In this document: positions 25,101-57,946 of the stretch, piece after piece
Layout: each line of letters begins with the position of its first letter
How positions within the stretch are numbered: position 1 is the stretch's first letter
From: Bugula neritina
Taxonomy: Eukaryota; Bryozoa; Gymnolaemata; Cheilostomatida; Bugulidae
Length of the DNA: 64,000 bases
Direction: 5' to 3'
Assembly (NCBI GenBank): GCA_964035545.1
Contig: OZ037765.1
Location: forward strand, 12,518,698-12,582,697
The notes under the pieces: generated by a model
What the model was told of the DNA's origin: nothing
The model's input: only the letters and a program-made list of their open reading frames with translations
Databases searched by the model: none
Position numbers and translations under genes: made by a program

Positions 25101-27746
25101 TCTATCTTCATATAACCATAAAATATGACTTCTTTGTTAGCATTAAACTTTTTTGTTGAACTTTTAGTTATTGGAAAACCAGTTACAGAAAAAAAGGTGA
25201 ATAATCTCAACAGAAATGGGCAGCTCACCAAAGACCGGGCATATTATGGAGTTAGTGACAAGTACTACTTCTTAACTCCCTCAGAGTTTTATGGCAAGTA
25301 TTAATAGTAACATAATTTAAGGATCAAGTAGCAAACCTAACTGGTTTAATGTTAAGAAACGTTCATATCTAAGCAGTAATCAATCTCCAATTAAATATGT
25401 AATGTACATGATATATGCCTCTCATTAGTAACTATGAAGCATCTAAAACATACATAAAAACACTCCTGCAGAAAAATCTAAAGTTGGAGGAAAAGCTGAT
25501 AGCGCTGATACTGTAAGAAGAAATGACATCGGAGTTCTTGACCCTGCAGGAAAAGTCAGGTTTGGTGAAAGCTTTGAACTGTGAATTAATTTTGATGAAT
25601 CGTATGCAGTGGTTATCATATAATATTTACATGCAATGGTATATTACATAATATTAGTAATATATTATGTGATGGGAGTAATATAATACATGGCAGGAGT
25701 ATTAGATTATGCAATAATATAATATAATTATGAAAAAATAGATTATATTATACAGGAAAACAGATGTACTATATGTTATATGATAGAAGTAATATATAAT
25801 GTATTAGGAGTAATCGGTTATATGCTAAGAAGAATATATTAAGTGATAGGAAAATTATTATATTTTATAATAAGAGTAATATTATATTATATAATAGGAG
25901 TTATATTATAATATATAATAAAAGTTATATTATATAACAGGTGTTATATTGTATTATGTAATAGGAGTATGGTGCAAAGTGGAATAAGTATCATGACTAA
26001 AGAGATACCAGATGTTGGTAAAATGAGGATTCGGTACCCAGTGATGCCGATCCATGACTTTGGAAATGTTTTGTACAAGGAATTGAGCGCTCTTTCAGAC
26101 ATGACATTGAAGAAGAGCACGTATGGGAAACTCTACCCTGGTGTTAGAGCTGATAATGGTACAATTGAAGAGGTAATGTATGAGATAAACAGCAATATTA
26201 CCTGCTCACACTAAGCTTTAAACAAGAGTTCAGTGCTAACTTGAGCTATGTGTTCATTACTCGTTCCATCAGAAGCCTGTTCCAGCTGTTCTAGCTGAAA
26301 GCTGCCCACGCTTAGGTATAGGCTAGTCAGCAGCAAATATAAATTTATTCTTGCCTCACCCACATAAATGCAGTTCAACACAGCTTGACATGAATAACTA
26401 CATTTACTGAAAAATTTCCCGACATAATTAAACTGCAACTACTAACCTAAGTTATAAGATATCATCTTCAAATAACACATCTCCATTCAATCAAATAATA
26501 ATCCTGGATAGAAGCATATCCAAAAGGTAAGACAACTCAAATAATATTTAATATTGGCGAGTTGAATGCTTAAACACACCACTAACAGCAGATCACTTTA
26601 GAGTCTAACACAATGAATGTATTGCCAATAGCGGCACTGAAGGTCTAAGAGCTGTAGTGTGAATAAGGAAAAGAGAGAAAACATGAAAGGTACAAGAGTA
26701 GTAGCACGAAACATACTGTATACTCAACACACATGTTATTTTTGTAAAGCAAAAATGTAAATGTCATGTTATGAACTTACAATGGTCTTTAAGATTTGCG
26801 AATTTGTCTAAATTTTAAAATATGAATTTATTATATTCTACATTATATGCAATTAACTCTATGATCACCTGAAAAAAAATTAGTAATATGATGATGAATA
26901 ACTTTGGATGTATCTGAGTAAAGCTAATATTTTAAAAGTTTAATGGATTATATATTTAAATAGTGTGTAAATTTGCATTCTCTGCTTAAAAACTCCAATA
27001 AGTTGACTAAAATTTCTTTTGATATACAGAAAATACACTATCTTTTGAGCACATTGCAATTAAATAGAAAATATTTTGTTATATATAGAAGTACAAAATA
27101 CTTTACTTAACCAATAATGATATTTAATTAATCAGTCTCGTAATATGAATTACATGCTATTGCATGGTACCATTTGTTGAGACTCAACTATTCATTTTTT
27201 TCTAATTTTCAGCTACATGCATATAAAATATTTGCTGTTGTCATAAAAAGTATATTTCCTGTATCCAGGTGTTTGCATTTGAGACAAGAGTTTCTACTAC
27301 TACTCCACCAGGCATCCATATTCACTCGCTAGAACTCACCCTGTCTGAGATCAATCAACTTAAGAGTGGAAAGTTCATCCACGTTGAAACATCTGTCAAC
27401 TCCGGCCATAGTCATAACCTTGAATTGAGGTATCTGGAAAAATGGAACACCAGTAAGTGTATCTAAAGAATAGTGCAGGTCTTTGTTCTAAAATATTTGC
27501 TTTAATTTGTGACTATAAAACTCATATTTTTCTTTATTATTTCCCTTATTTGAAGTTGAGCAGAAGCTGCTAAAAATAGGTAATATACATGAGTTCCAGG
27601 TATTGGCAAACTCTCTCTATATACTTGTTTACTCAATATTTACAGTTGCCATAAAGAAGTGTGATGGCAACTGGTCTAAATGCTGGGATGGCCATATTGG
27701 TAAACTGTATTGCCCAGACTGCAGACTTGGGACTCCAATTAGCTAG
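19128..27746 (+). CDS. Secreted 723-residue protein, tandem paralogue A, function unknown
   Basis: Seventeen exons are reconstructed: 19128-19130 (ATG only), 19285-19401, 19586-19760, 20202-20392, 21123-21230, 21681-21794, 21901-22067, 22498-22682, 22968-23082, 23360-23474, 24035-24085, 24468-24594, 25168-25293, 25472-25559, 25968-26172, 27269-27452, 27646-27746. Every phase closes. A hydrophobic signal peptide (TSCVIVFVSVTAILAV) is followed by a helical Gln/Lys-rich segment, then NYRGTVGMGELIAVLNG, RHNDYKMRMPS, EMREWFKAWKN, DYRKYFKANLCYLEGQW, LPTTIADVDEHGNIIYSQW and VSINRRGFSDASLYVAYN. Near the end two H-x-H motifs (residues about 646/648 and 676/678) flank a beta-rich stretch, and the tail has CDGNWSKCWDGH...CPDC. 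AATAAA is at 27799. I recall similar uncharacterised proteins from marine lophotrochozoans but no assigned function. Metal binding by the His pairs is inference. One intron starts with GC (25294) and another ends in a minisatellite. Confidence 0.8.
25640..25967. repeat. Degenerate ATATTATAT-AGGAGT minisatellite at an intron 3' end
   Basis: Imperfect units of about 25-35 bp built from ataatag-gagt and tatattatat run up to the exon starting at 25968. The splice acceptor GGAG of that exon is itself part of a repeat unit, with no pyrimidine tract before it. Confidence 0.75.
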
Positions 27747-30431
27747 TTGACGTTGCTTTCTGAAATGCATGATTTTAAAACTTTCTGTGGTATTGAGTAA
27801 TAAAGGTTTACGAAAGTAATAAACTTTTATTAGTGCTCTATAATGTACACATAGGACATTCTAATCTCATACTATAATCATGCTGACTAGTGCATCATAT
27901 CTATTGAGACAATTACTTGTAAATGTTGCAAATTATAACTTTCAGCAGTGGAACTCTTGAAAATTTTTATGGGGGGGGGGGGGGTGAGAGTTGGTCACAT
28001 AAAAACATATTCAGAAAATCTTGGAGGAATTTCTAATAATGAATTAATGAAAAGCACCAGCTAAAGTGTGCGTATAGTATATATACTTTTGCAATGAAGT
28101 ATATATATAAGCACACTTTAGCATGTTTCTCATCATAGTCCATTACCCAATAAAAATTCCAAAGTTTAAATTTTTTGTGAGAAACAATATAGTCTAATAA
28201 AACATAGTATTTAATGGCATTTACCTAATAATTGCTGCCACGTAATATTAGCACAATGTTAGCATAATAATAGCACAATGCTAGCATAATATTAAAAAAG
28301 CATTAGCACAATAATGGCATAATAATAACATAATAATAACACCAGTATGATCAATCCAGTATTTATCCCTTGTCAATAGTTGGGAAAATACCCAATGTGG
28401 CTCAAGTAGTGCTGGAAAAGTTTTGCTCTATTCTTCTATTGTCATAATATATAAATTAGACATTAAACAACTCTGGCAGAGGTAGTGGCAGCTTGATTAG
28501 TGAACGAAATCTACTCTTATAGCAGAGCAAGTTTGCTTCCCCAGTTATTGGTGAACCTTTCATATACAGTAGGTGTGTCCCATGTTTTTATATTTATACT
28601 AACTAATCCTGTATTTCAGTTTCCAAAGGTTGCACAACTCTATTGCATGCGTGTGTGGCAGGTGAAAATTTTCTGTTTTGTTGTGATACAGAAATGACTC
28701 AGAATAATGATAAAAAGCTAGTTTTGTAATAAAAATAAAGTTGTAAACTTATTGCATCACAGGATAAGCTACAAGCTTCTAAAATCGAACACAACCTAAA
28801 GTCTAAAAGGTAGACAACTCTAACCTTCCGAAAATTTTTTTTAGCCAGATGCCACTCACCCTACTAGGAATTTTGTTTTGTTGTCATATAAAGTTTTGGT
28901 ACTAGCTATTATTAATAGTTTAAAAACGTGTTCTAAATTATTCAGATATCAAAAACAGCAACAGCAATTGCTATATTGCTATGCTAAGAAAGTATGTTAT
29001 AGTGTCTAATTGATATGCATTAATAATTGTTTAAGCCATTTAAAGCTAGTTTGAGTTGATTCCAGCTAAAAGAAATTTGTTCAAGTACAATGTAAAACTG
29101 CAAATACTTCTACTGGTAAATTTAATTTAGATGAGTATAAGCATCATGAGTGTCGTGATTTTCTAACAACTGCGGTTGACAGCAATTAATTGCTGAAACT
29201 TCGCGTTTTGTTAAGGGAAGTTTGTTAAGCGAAAAGATTTTGGCAAAGCAGCGTTCATTAATTTTTAAGTAACTTGTTTTGAAAGAAAACATTTTTAGAA
29301 AATATATTTAATGAAAATTCAAAAATATAAATACCTTTTATAAACTATTTATTGTCTGCAATCAAAATGTGTTTATACAAAAAATTCCTTAAAATTCTTG
29401 TAAAAAGTATAAATCAAGGAATAACTATTAACTATCATATATGTTGAATGTCACAAAACTATTAGTAGCATTGTGACGAGTTCGAAAAGTCTGGTAGTCA
29501 GAAGTGTATAGACAAGTAGCATACAGCTTGCTAATCCAGTTGAGAGTAAACAGAGTTGTGAATATAGGTAGACTTTATTTCTCCAGCAAGATATACACGT
29601 ATATGAACTTATGAAAATAAACTGATTTGTAAACACAACTGCCTCAGTATTTGTAGTAAACAGAAAAACTCTAGAACATTCTCAAGCATTCCAGTATAGA
29701 AAACTCTAGTAGAAAACATTCCCCACATGCCAATACTATTTAGATGGAAAATCAAAATAAAACAAAACATTGGAACTTCCATGGTTATTTCGCAATTATT
29801 GCGCAACACCTTGTTTACATTGTTGGGCAGTAGTTAACATGACTAATGAAAACAATAACAATGAACAATGACCCATCTCTTTGATCAGTCTAGAATATTT
29901 ATGAACATTCTTGTACAATCATATACACAAATTCTGAGTGTATATGTACACTCAGAATTTGTGACATTGAACATAGAATGTTCCATGGCTTATATATTAC
30001 ATGCTGTAGAAGCTAAGATGGTGTAATTTTAAAAATCAGACAACAATTATAAAAAATAGCATGGCAACATGCAACTAAAAGTAATGCCTACAACATGTGC
30101 CAAAGTCAACAAGAAAGAATAAAAAATACAGAGATGAGAGTAGCTACTGCCGACAGTCTTGAGTACTTTTATAGTTGAATTTTGCCAAAAACTGAGTATA
30201 TAGACATAAAATGCAGTTTTATCACTTTAGTTTCCTTCAAAAGTGATGAGAAGTCAAAAAGTCGAACTCAAGACTTAAAACTATATTTAGAATATCAGGT
30301 AGTAGATAACAGCTGCTGATTCTCATCCATAAACTGAGCTTGCAGTGGTTTATTATATAATAAACCAACTACAAAAGTAAACTTTAATTCTTTGAAGTTC
30401 TGCTTTAGAGCTCATTCCATCGGCTGCCAAA
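27747..30431. other. Spacer between the two secreted paralogues
   Basis: About 2.7 kb without a supported gene. It holds a G14 run (27971-27984), a hairpin with roughly 27-bp imperfect arms (28061-28121), a short AT/GC-A minisatellite of tagcacaat-agcataat units (28250-28345) and a perfect 17-bp stem hairpin (29926-29963). The last part should contain the promoter of paralogue B. Confidence 0.6.
29926..29963. repeat. Perfect hairpin, 17-bp stem and 4-nt loop
   Basis: CACAAATTCTGAGTGTA is followed by TATG and the exact reverse complement. It is isolated in the spacer between the two paralogues. It could be the core of a small fold-back repeat. A regulatory RNA role cannot be judged from this alone. 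Confidence 0.85.
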
Positions 30432-39670
<9,239 letters not shown>

Positions 39671-39854
39671 AGGGTGAACAGTGAGCAAGAGGCCTACGTT
39701 ATGTGCTACATACTCTGGCATTCTTTGTACTTTTAAAATAAATTGGAGTTTTAATCAAATGATTTTGGTTCTTAGTGTATAGATCCATGTAGCTATGGTT
39801 TGCTAACGTTCTAAATTTCCATACCAAGAGCTGATTGCACAATAATAAGTCTAA

Positions 39855-40199
39855 AGGCCTAGCCACACACTCATGAAAGTCACACAAAATTTGTGTGAAT
39901 ACTTTCATGAGTTATCCTCTCGTTAGGACCAGTCACACGTTTGTTGAACAAGACACATAATAAATAGTTCGTGAAGGGGTTTTGCACAGGATAAAAAACA
40001 GCAGAAGATTGCCAGTCACAGAAACCTGGTAGAACTAAAATAATCACTGTTGCTAAAATTCTATTGACCAATCAAGTGGTGCTTATTGTCAATTGCATTC
40101 TTTCGTCCATCATCTTCAGTGGGTGCACCCAGCAAACACGATTTCATATAAATTCTCTCAAATTTGTCGTGTAATTCTCACGAGTGTGTGGCCAGGCCT
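39855..40199. mobile_element. PIF/Harbinger-like MITE, 345 bp
   Basis: The left end is AGGCCTAGCCACACACTCAT and the right end is its complement (AGGCCTGGCCACACACTCGT), with similarity reaching about 45 bp inward. A TAA directly flanks each end (39852-39854 and 40200-40202). A 3-bp TWA duplication with a GGCC-containing terminus is the hallmark of PIF/Harbinger elements. It has no transposase and lies 3' of paralogue B. Confidence 0.8.
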
Positions 40200-40202
40200 T
40201 AA

Positions 40203-40889
40203 GGGAGAAGCTGATTAACTGAAACTAAACAGCTAACACTACCTTCATATTTTAGCAATTTAGATGTCCTCATTTGCATGCAATGCAAAGATAGCAGGTC
40301 ACTATGACAGCATGAATATTTTAACTATATTAGAGAAGGCAACGGCAGATGAGATATTTTTCAAATATTTAATCATATTAAGTTTATAGAAGAAGCAGAA
40401 ACTGAAGATAACTTTACGTGATATTTTGCATATAGTTACAATCTTTCAAAACCAGTTTTAGTTGCACAAGCTGAATAAAATAAAGAAGATATTTGCTTTT
40501 AATGAGGTTACTTGCATCATTTACTAGATTCTACTTAAAATATTATTTAATTATAAAAAGCAAACAATGGGATTTGAAATATATGTTATGTTATGCTATT
40601 TGAATTTATCTAACTATATGCTAATAAACTTATTTTCTGATGCTTTTATGCAACTTTCTTGCACTTTTTTCATTTTTATATGGTTAAAAGTCAGTTACAG
40701 AATTATGAATGACATGGCATTGTATAGCTTATAAGATTTACATACAACTTTATGTTGATAGCAACCGAAGGTATTTTCTTCTATATATTATTTTACTCGT
40801 TGGTATAATTAATGCCAATCACCATGGTAACTAGAGCTAAAAGCCAATCCACATTGCTATACCAGCAGACATCTTAAAGTCGTCTTAAA
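40203..40889. other. Intergenic, upstream of the sulfotransferase gene
   Basis: AT-rich DNA with no supported exon. It presumably contains the promoter and 5' leader of the gene starting at 40890. Confidence 0.4.
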
Positions 40890-42560
40890 ATGAGGGGTGT
40901 AAAGAGCAGCTTGTGTAAGTGGGTACTGGGTTTATTTGCTTTGCTAATTTTTAGCGGCCTATTCTCAAGAATCAAGAACTATGATGACAAAATAGAGTAA
41001 GTATTTTATGCTATTAGTTTGTTTTATTAAAGAAGTCTGTAAAAGGCTTTGATTAATGAGTTTATTGTCACATCACATCTATAACTATTATATCATTATT
41101 GCAATTTGTAACTAGCAGCACAAGTTAAGTTTATATAGTAAGTTAGTTTATATACAAGTATATTAATTAACAATTCTAGAAATTTTATATGCATATAACA
41201 TTATATGCTTTACGTGTATATTGCATTAGCTATTTCTTTGGGATTTAAACAAGTTTAAAATGAAATTTCTTTGTGGATTATTTTTAGGGTCGTAGACCAT
41301 GGAGTAAACATTTATTTGCGTAACCTGGTCATCTATAATGGGACAGCTGCCCCCATGCCAGATCATAAAAACGCTAGCTACGAATACGCAGCACACAGGT
41401 CCATAAATGCATCGAGGAGACAACCACAATGCATTCCTCAAATGAGTTTGGTGTTTATAAAGACACACAAGTCAGGAAGTACTACCTTAATAGCGACATT
41501 TCAAAAGTATGCGTATTTAAACAAACTGCTGATGATGGTGCCTAGAACAAATAACAACATGTATAACTGGCCAATGGAATTTCAACCCAACAAAGACAAC
41601 ATGAAATCACCAATTCACACTAAGTTTGACATGCTAGTCAACCATGTTATATTTAATAAAACATCGATAAGTCAACTGATGAAACCACAGACAAAATATG
41701 TAACCATTATCAGGGAGCCCCTTTTTCACCTCAGATCTGCTTTTGATTATTTTGATGTAAACAAAAATCACAGGCTAGGAAAAGGAAAAGCTGCAATGGA
41801 ACTGTTTCTATCAGATCCTGAAGAGTATGACAAACTGCCATTTTGGATGGATGACATAGTATATTTTGCTAATAATAGAATAAACTCCATGACACGGAAC
41901 CTGCAGTCAGCTGATCTTGGACTAAGTTACTGGGACTTTGATGATGAGGATATAGTACAGAGCTTTGTAAAAACAGTGTTGGACGAGTTTCATTTCATTC
42001 TAATTTTAGAGCGGCTTGAGGAATCACTTGTATTATTTCGAAGAGTGATGTGCTGGGAAATGAAAGATATTATGTTTATTAAAAAGAATGTAAATCCTAA
42101 ACATGAATACAGAGTAGAAGACTTGTCCTTACAAAGTCGCATAAATGCATATAAATGGAATAATGTAGACCTTATGTTGTATAGAGAAGCAACTTATAAG
42201 CTGGATCAGTTGTTATCGGAAGAACCTGGTATATATGATGAAATAGAAGTTTATAGAAATTTAAAACATACAATAACAAAATACTGCATAGAAGGCATAC
42301 TATTTGAACATGTACAAGATCCATTAGTTATACCAGCAGGACGGTGGAATAGTGAAATAATAGTTGACGGCACATTTTGTGCACTTTTACTGTTAGATGA
42401 GCGAGATATGACTCATGTGTTTAAATGTCTCCAGTACCCTTGGCATACAGATTGTCAAGAGAAAAGTGGAGCAAGATTTCAACAAATCCAAGATATGATT
42501 GAAGGAGTACAAGATTTTGAAAATATTCCCCCGTCAACAAGAAAACCTAGACGAAAATAA
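40890..42560 (+). CDS. Galactose 3-O-sulfotransferase family protein (Gal3ST-like)
   Basis: A type II Golgi enzyme expected to move sulfate from PAPS to the 3-OH of galactose on glycolipids or glycans. Exon 1 (40890-40996) encodes a short basic cytoplasmic tail and one membrane anchor (WVLGLFALLIFSGLF, about residues 12-26). Exon 2 (41288-42560) encodes the rest; the split GAG codon closes the phase, giving 459 residues. The 5'-phosphosulfate loop is FIKTHKSGSTT (about 92-102) and the 3'-phosphate motif is VTIIREPLFHLRSAF (about 173-187). ERLEESLVLFRRVMCW is typical of the family. NGT, NAS and NKT are possible N-glycosylation sites. The length is close to the usual 420-480. AATAAA is at 42716. 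The acceptor specificity within Gal3ST1-4 cannot be told. Confidence 0.9.
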
Positions 42561-43178
42561 CCATATGCAGTATTATTGGTGATAGGATGCATCATGTAGA
42601 CAATCTATCCCAGACAGAGCAGCTCTTTGCCTCATGACACGGGAATCTTTTCTATTTAGCTTAATTATTTGTCAACAGATTTTTGTAGCTGTAAAAAGGA
42701 AATCATGATTTGCGAAATAAAGATTTTACCTTATTGCAGGACACTATTTGCCAGGCAAATCTGGTTCTATATTGCTACTTATTTTAATCTAAAAAATTAC
42801 ACTGAATAACACATGTTGAAAGGTTGTCATAATATCTAACTATATTATATGAAAGCTAAAAAGTAAAACAAATAGTTTAGTCATGTTGAACTGGCGTAAT
42901 TTTTATGAATAAAAATCAGACTTTGTGTACCTTTGTATAATATTTATTTACATATTAAAATATTATGTACATGATGACAAAACATTATTTACCTTATTTT
43001 TATGTAAAAAATTATTGGTTTATATTTTTATTGCAAGTGAGAATCGCAAAAAAATAAATTATTTTACAATTAAAAACACAAAATGCATCATAAAATCCCA
43101 TCAACCATTACATTTTGCATAAAAGGAATAATACAAATACAATAGGAATTGCTATACATTATAAAACCATATATACAG

Positions 43179-54175
<10,997 letters not shown>

Positions 54176-56851
54176 TGTTTATCAATATCCTACAAAACAA
54201 CAACTTAAGGCATATATTCTAGTAAATTAAATTACCAAATGCTTATAATGTAACTACAGCTTTAATCGACTATAAGTAATAATCAACGCACCTACAACCC
54301 ATGTTAAAATATATTACATAAAATACCTAGATTCACTAAAGAGTAATTTTATGTATTGAAAATTCCCATATATTGCAAAAAATGGACTTGCATTCGATGT
54401 AGATAATTTTAAACATGTATGTGGTTTAAAAATCTCAATCTTTTCACTGCACTTATCTTAATAATAGCCAAATTTGTCACATTTAATTTTTTTATTTCAT
54501 TTACATGATGGTAGTTTTCAGATAAATTCAAACTCAATATGCGAGAATATTTTTATTAAACTATTCACATATCTTAAGGAGGTTTAGTGAATTATCTTAT
54601 GCAAAATAAAACGCAATTTGAAATGCTTTTTAGCAGTAGTGCTGATTCAAGCCACTAAAACTATCACAATGACTACCAACACCAGCTTTTTTAGGTTTTA
54701 TTTTTAATAAAAAAGAACTTAATTAAATCTCAACATTTCAGGCAGTCATAAATTAAATTTGTTTAAAAATCAAACATGTAAGAGTGAGAATTGAACCCAT
54801 CCCATCCCTATTCTACATTTGGAATGATTGTTAGTATCTCAAACCAGTACACGGAACAACTCATTTTTACCTATTAGACATGTATTTATGGTTAGACTTG
54901 GAGTTATTTAAATTATTGATATTCTTACAGATCCAGTATGACTATGAGTATAAATAAATCACCATACTCATACTTACTAGACCAAATTTACAAGTTTCAG
55001 TGAGTGAAACTAATAAGAAAAACAATATTTTATTTTGACTGTTCATAGCTAAAAACTAGTCTGAGCTAACAACTGCAATTAAGCAACTACAATATGATCA
55101 GTAGTTATATTACTGTTACATATATTAGACTTAGTACCTATATTTCTTACAATATTTATGCTATGACTAATTTGATATACTCAATAATATTTATACTGTC
55201 ACTATATTCATAATGACTGGCAATTTAAATGTAAGTTACAAATACATATGGCTATTGATGATTTAATCCTTTTGCACTTCAACAAGTAGGAATGCTAATT
55301 CTAAAAGTAAGTCTAACACTAGTCATTAGGCTGGAAAGCAATTTCAAACTAACATTTTAATTGTTGTTAAATAATTGTTATAGGATTAAGTAGTAATTCA
55401 TTAATTGTGAATGCAAATATTAAATAATTCAGTAAAACTTGTGTATAACTTGAACTTTAGGTATTTAGGAAATAATACAGATTGAGATACTCATAATCAT
55501 AATGATACTGATAGCAATCAAGTAAAAGATATGAAATACTGTTCTCATACTTATAGTTATACTACTATACAGTATACAGTTTATTACCATAACTATAACT
55601 ATTAGTATTACTATTAGCCTTAGGAGTAGAACTAGAAGCAGTAATACTAATGGTTATAGTAACAATTAGAGTCAAATAGTAATACTAACTATTAGTATTA
55701 TTATTAGAATATTACTATTAGTAATACTATTAGATTTAGTATTATCTATTAGACTATAGTAATACTATGTCTATTAGTATTACTATTAGTATTAGTTAAA
55801 CTTGAAGTAGTTTACACTTTGACTTATACTTATAGTTATAGTTATACTTATAGTAAGTTACTGATAAGTAAAAAGTATAATTCAAAATTAAGCAATACTT
55901 TTAATTTTAGTTTTACTGTTATTAATTTCAAAATAAAAATTTATTCCGGTGTCTTGGGTTATATTTTAAAACAAATTTCAATGAGTTTTACTTTTAGTTT
56001 TAGTTTACAGTTCATAGTGAAAAAAACAGCTTTTAAATGTTTATTATTTCAAATTTATGATTCATAGTCTAATAACACCTATATCAATAGTGATGTCATT
56101 AAATTTGAATCCTGATAATAATATTCATCGACTTATACTTATAGCTAGAGAAGCAACTAAGCTAAGTTGGGCTAACGTAAAATTAAATAATAATATCACA
56201 CGGCCAACCAAAATTCGTTCACTATGGTTTTGACGGATGTACAAATAAATAAGCTACTCTCGGTAGTGAAGTATTTACGAATTACTTCGAGTCGAATATA
56301 TTGGCGGCACTATAACATTAATTTTACATTTCCTAACTAAACAAGTGGCCTTCAATATCATTCTAATTACTATTAGTTCAATCGCTCTACTTCTAGTCAC
56401 TAATTCTAATACTAACTCGAATGACAAAAAGACGCTAATGTTTATTACGTCTTTACGTTTAACACTTAAGATAGCCAATAGTGTAGCCAAGTGATATTAT
56501 AGTGATTAGTATCACAATGACTGAATGAGTTGATTACAATCGGTATCACTAACGTCTGACACTGAGTCTGACAGTGATAGTGATACTCATACTCAATACT
56601 GTAGTGATACCAATAGTGATACTGATAGTAATACTCATACTCATACTGATAGTGATAATGAATGATACTCTTACACGTGTAGCAAATCAATCCTCAACTT
56701 TCAGAAAACAATACTATTAGTATTACTATTACTATTACTGAGTATTAGTATTACTAGAAACAACTCAAACATATATAATTTAATACACTGCAAGATTACT
56801 AATGTTTAGCATACTAATAGTAATAGTAATAACATAAGATTTATTAGATCG

Positions 56852-56909
<58 letters not shown>

Positions 56910-57510
56910 TATATATCAATGACAGTATGAATATGTTTGGTTTCTATAAAATGATGGCATTAAATGATTAAGATTTAAGCTATAAAGTCTTATTACTATT
57001 AGTATTACTGTTACTATTAGTTAATTCAATACAAGTCGGTTGTATTCATAACTGCACTGCACTAGTAACTGCAATAATAACATTAACTATGTATAATATA
57101 ACCGTTATGTTATTAGAAGTATAAGATTATAAATATAACTATAAGTATAACTTAATGTAGTTATAGTCTATAAAACTAAGTATTTCATAATTTTAAATCA
57201 GCTACTACAAGCAGCCAGAAAGAGGCTCAGAATACTTTCAAAGCTCTCTTGATAAGACGTGAGAAAGGGCGAACAGCTTAAAATAATATTTTGGATCAAA
57301 ATAGTTTAAAATAGACTACATGTAATTTTAGTGCAGAATGTTACATAACTGGTATAGATGTAACCATAGATCAATTAGAACCTAGAGTTTCGTATGCAAT
57401 TATGATTACTATTTTTTATTTCTTTTAATATCCGACAAATGACCAATTATGCTATAGTTAACTACCAAAACTCCAATTATGCTGAAAACAGTATTCTATA
57501 AAAAAACTCT
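54176..57510. other. Gene-poor region rich in ACTATT-type repeats
   Basis: Between DHX8 and NIF3L1, the presumed divergent promoter side of both genes. From about 55540 to 57180 the DNA is dominated by degenerate AATACTAATAGT / AGTATTACT and TGATAGTGATACT units, mixed with TATAGTTATA runs. No coding exon is supported; short frames here (for example 55819-56067) are repeat translations. Confidence 0.7.
56847..56907. repeat. (TA)n microsatellite
   Basis: About 30 uninterrupted TA units inside the ACTATT-rich region. Confidence 0.95.
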
Positions 57511-57582
57511 GTCCTCACTGGGATTCGAACCCAAGATCTCCAGCTTGCAACCAGGCGTGCTAACCATTATACCACAGAGATC
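57511..57582 (-). tRNA. tRNA-like sequence, anticodon GCA, degenerate acceptor stem
   Basis: On the minus strand, TGGTATAATGGTTAGCAC (D arm / A box) leads to an anticodon loop TTGCAAG (GCA, cysteine codons by position) and a clean T arm TTGGGTTCGAATCCCAG. A T7 run follows shortly after the 3' end and could end Pol III transcription. The 5' acceptor strand (ATCTCTG) pairs poorly with the 3' strand (TGAGGAC), and the anticodon stem has mismatches. The body looks more like Glu/Asp/Gly-type tRNAs than tRNA-Cys. A tRNA pseudogene or SINE head is as likely as a working gene. Confidence 0.5.
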
Positions 57583-57946
57583 ACTGGGTAAACTCAACAC
57601 TACATATTGTTTTGTATATCTTCTTGGTACTGAATTTTTACTGGGCAGCAATAAAGTTTCTTTTAAAAAATAGAAATAAATATAAATATTTTTTTGAAGG
57701 TAATTTCATCTTTAAATAAAATATTTTAAATAAACTGCAAAAAAAGTCATTTTTAAGTGACAAACCTGATATAATATTTTAATTAAGACTTTCAAATATT
57801 TTGCAAAAGAAGTAATTCTGCTATTTGTATTTTAAATCTCATTTCCTTTGACTTGAATTCAAATTTTTGTAACCATTTCAGTGTATATTTCGTTCTTTAA
57901 TTTTGTAAAATATTCATACTAAGTTCTAATTCTAGGCAACTAAAAG

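Noticed and set aside
54780-54860. GGTTCAATTC on the minus strand resembling a tRNA B box
   Set aside because: No matching D arm or anticodon stem could be drawn.
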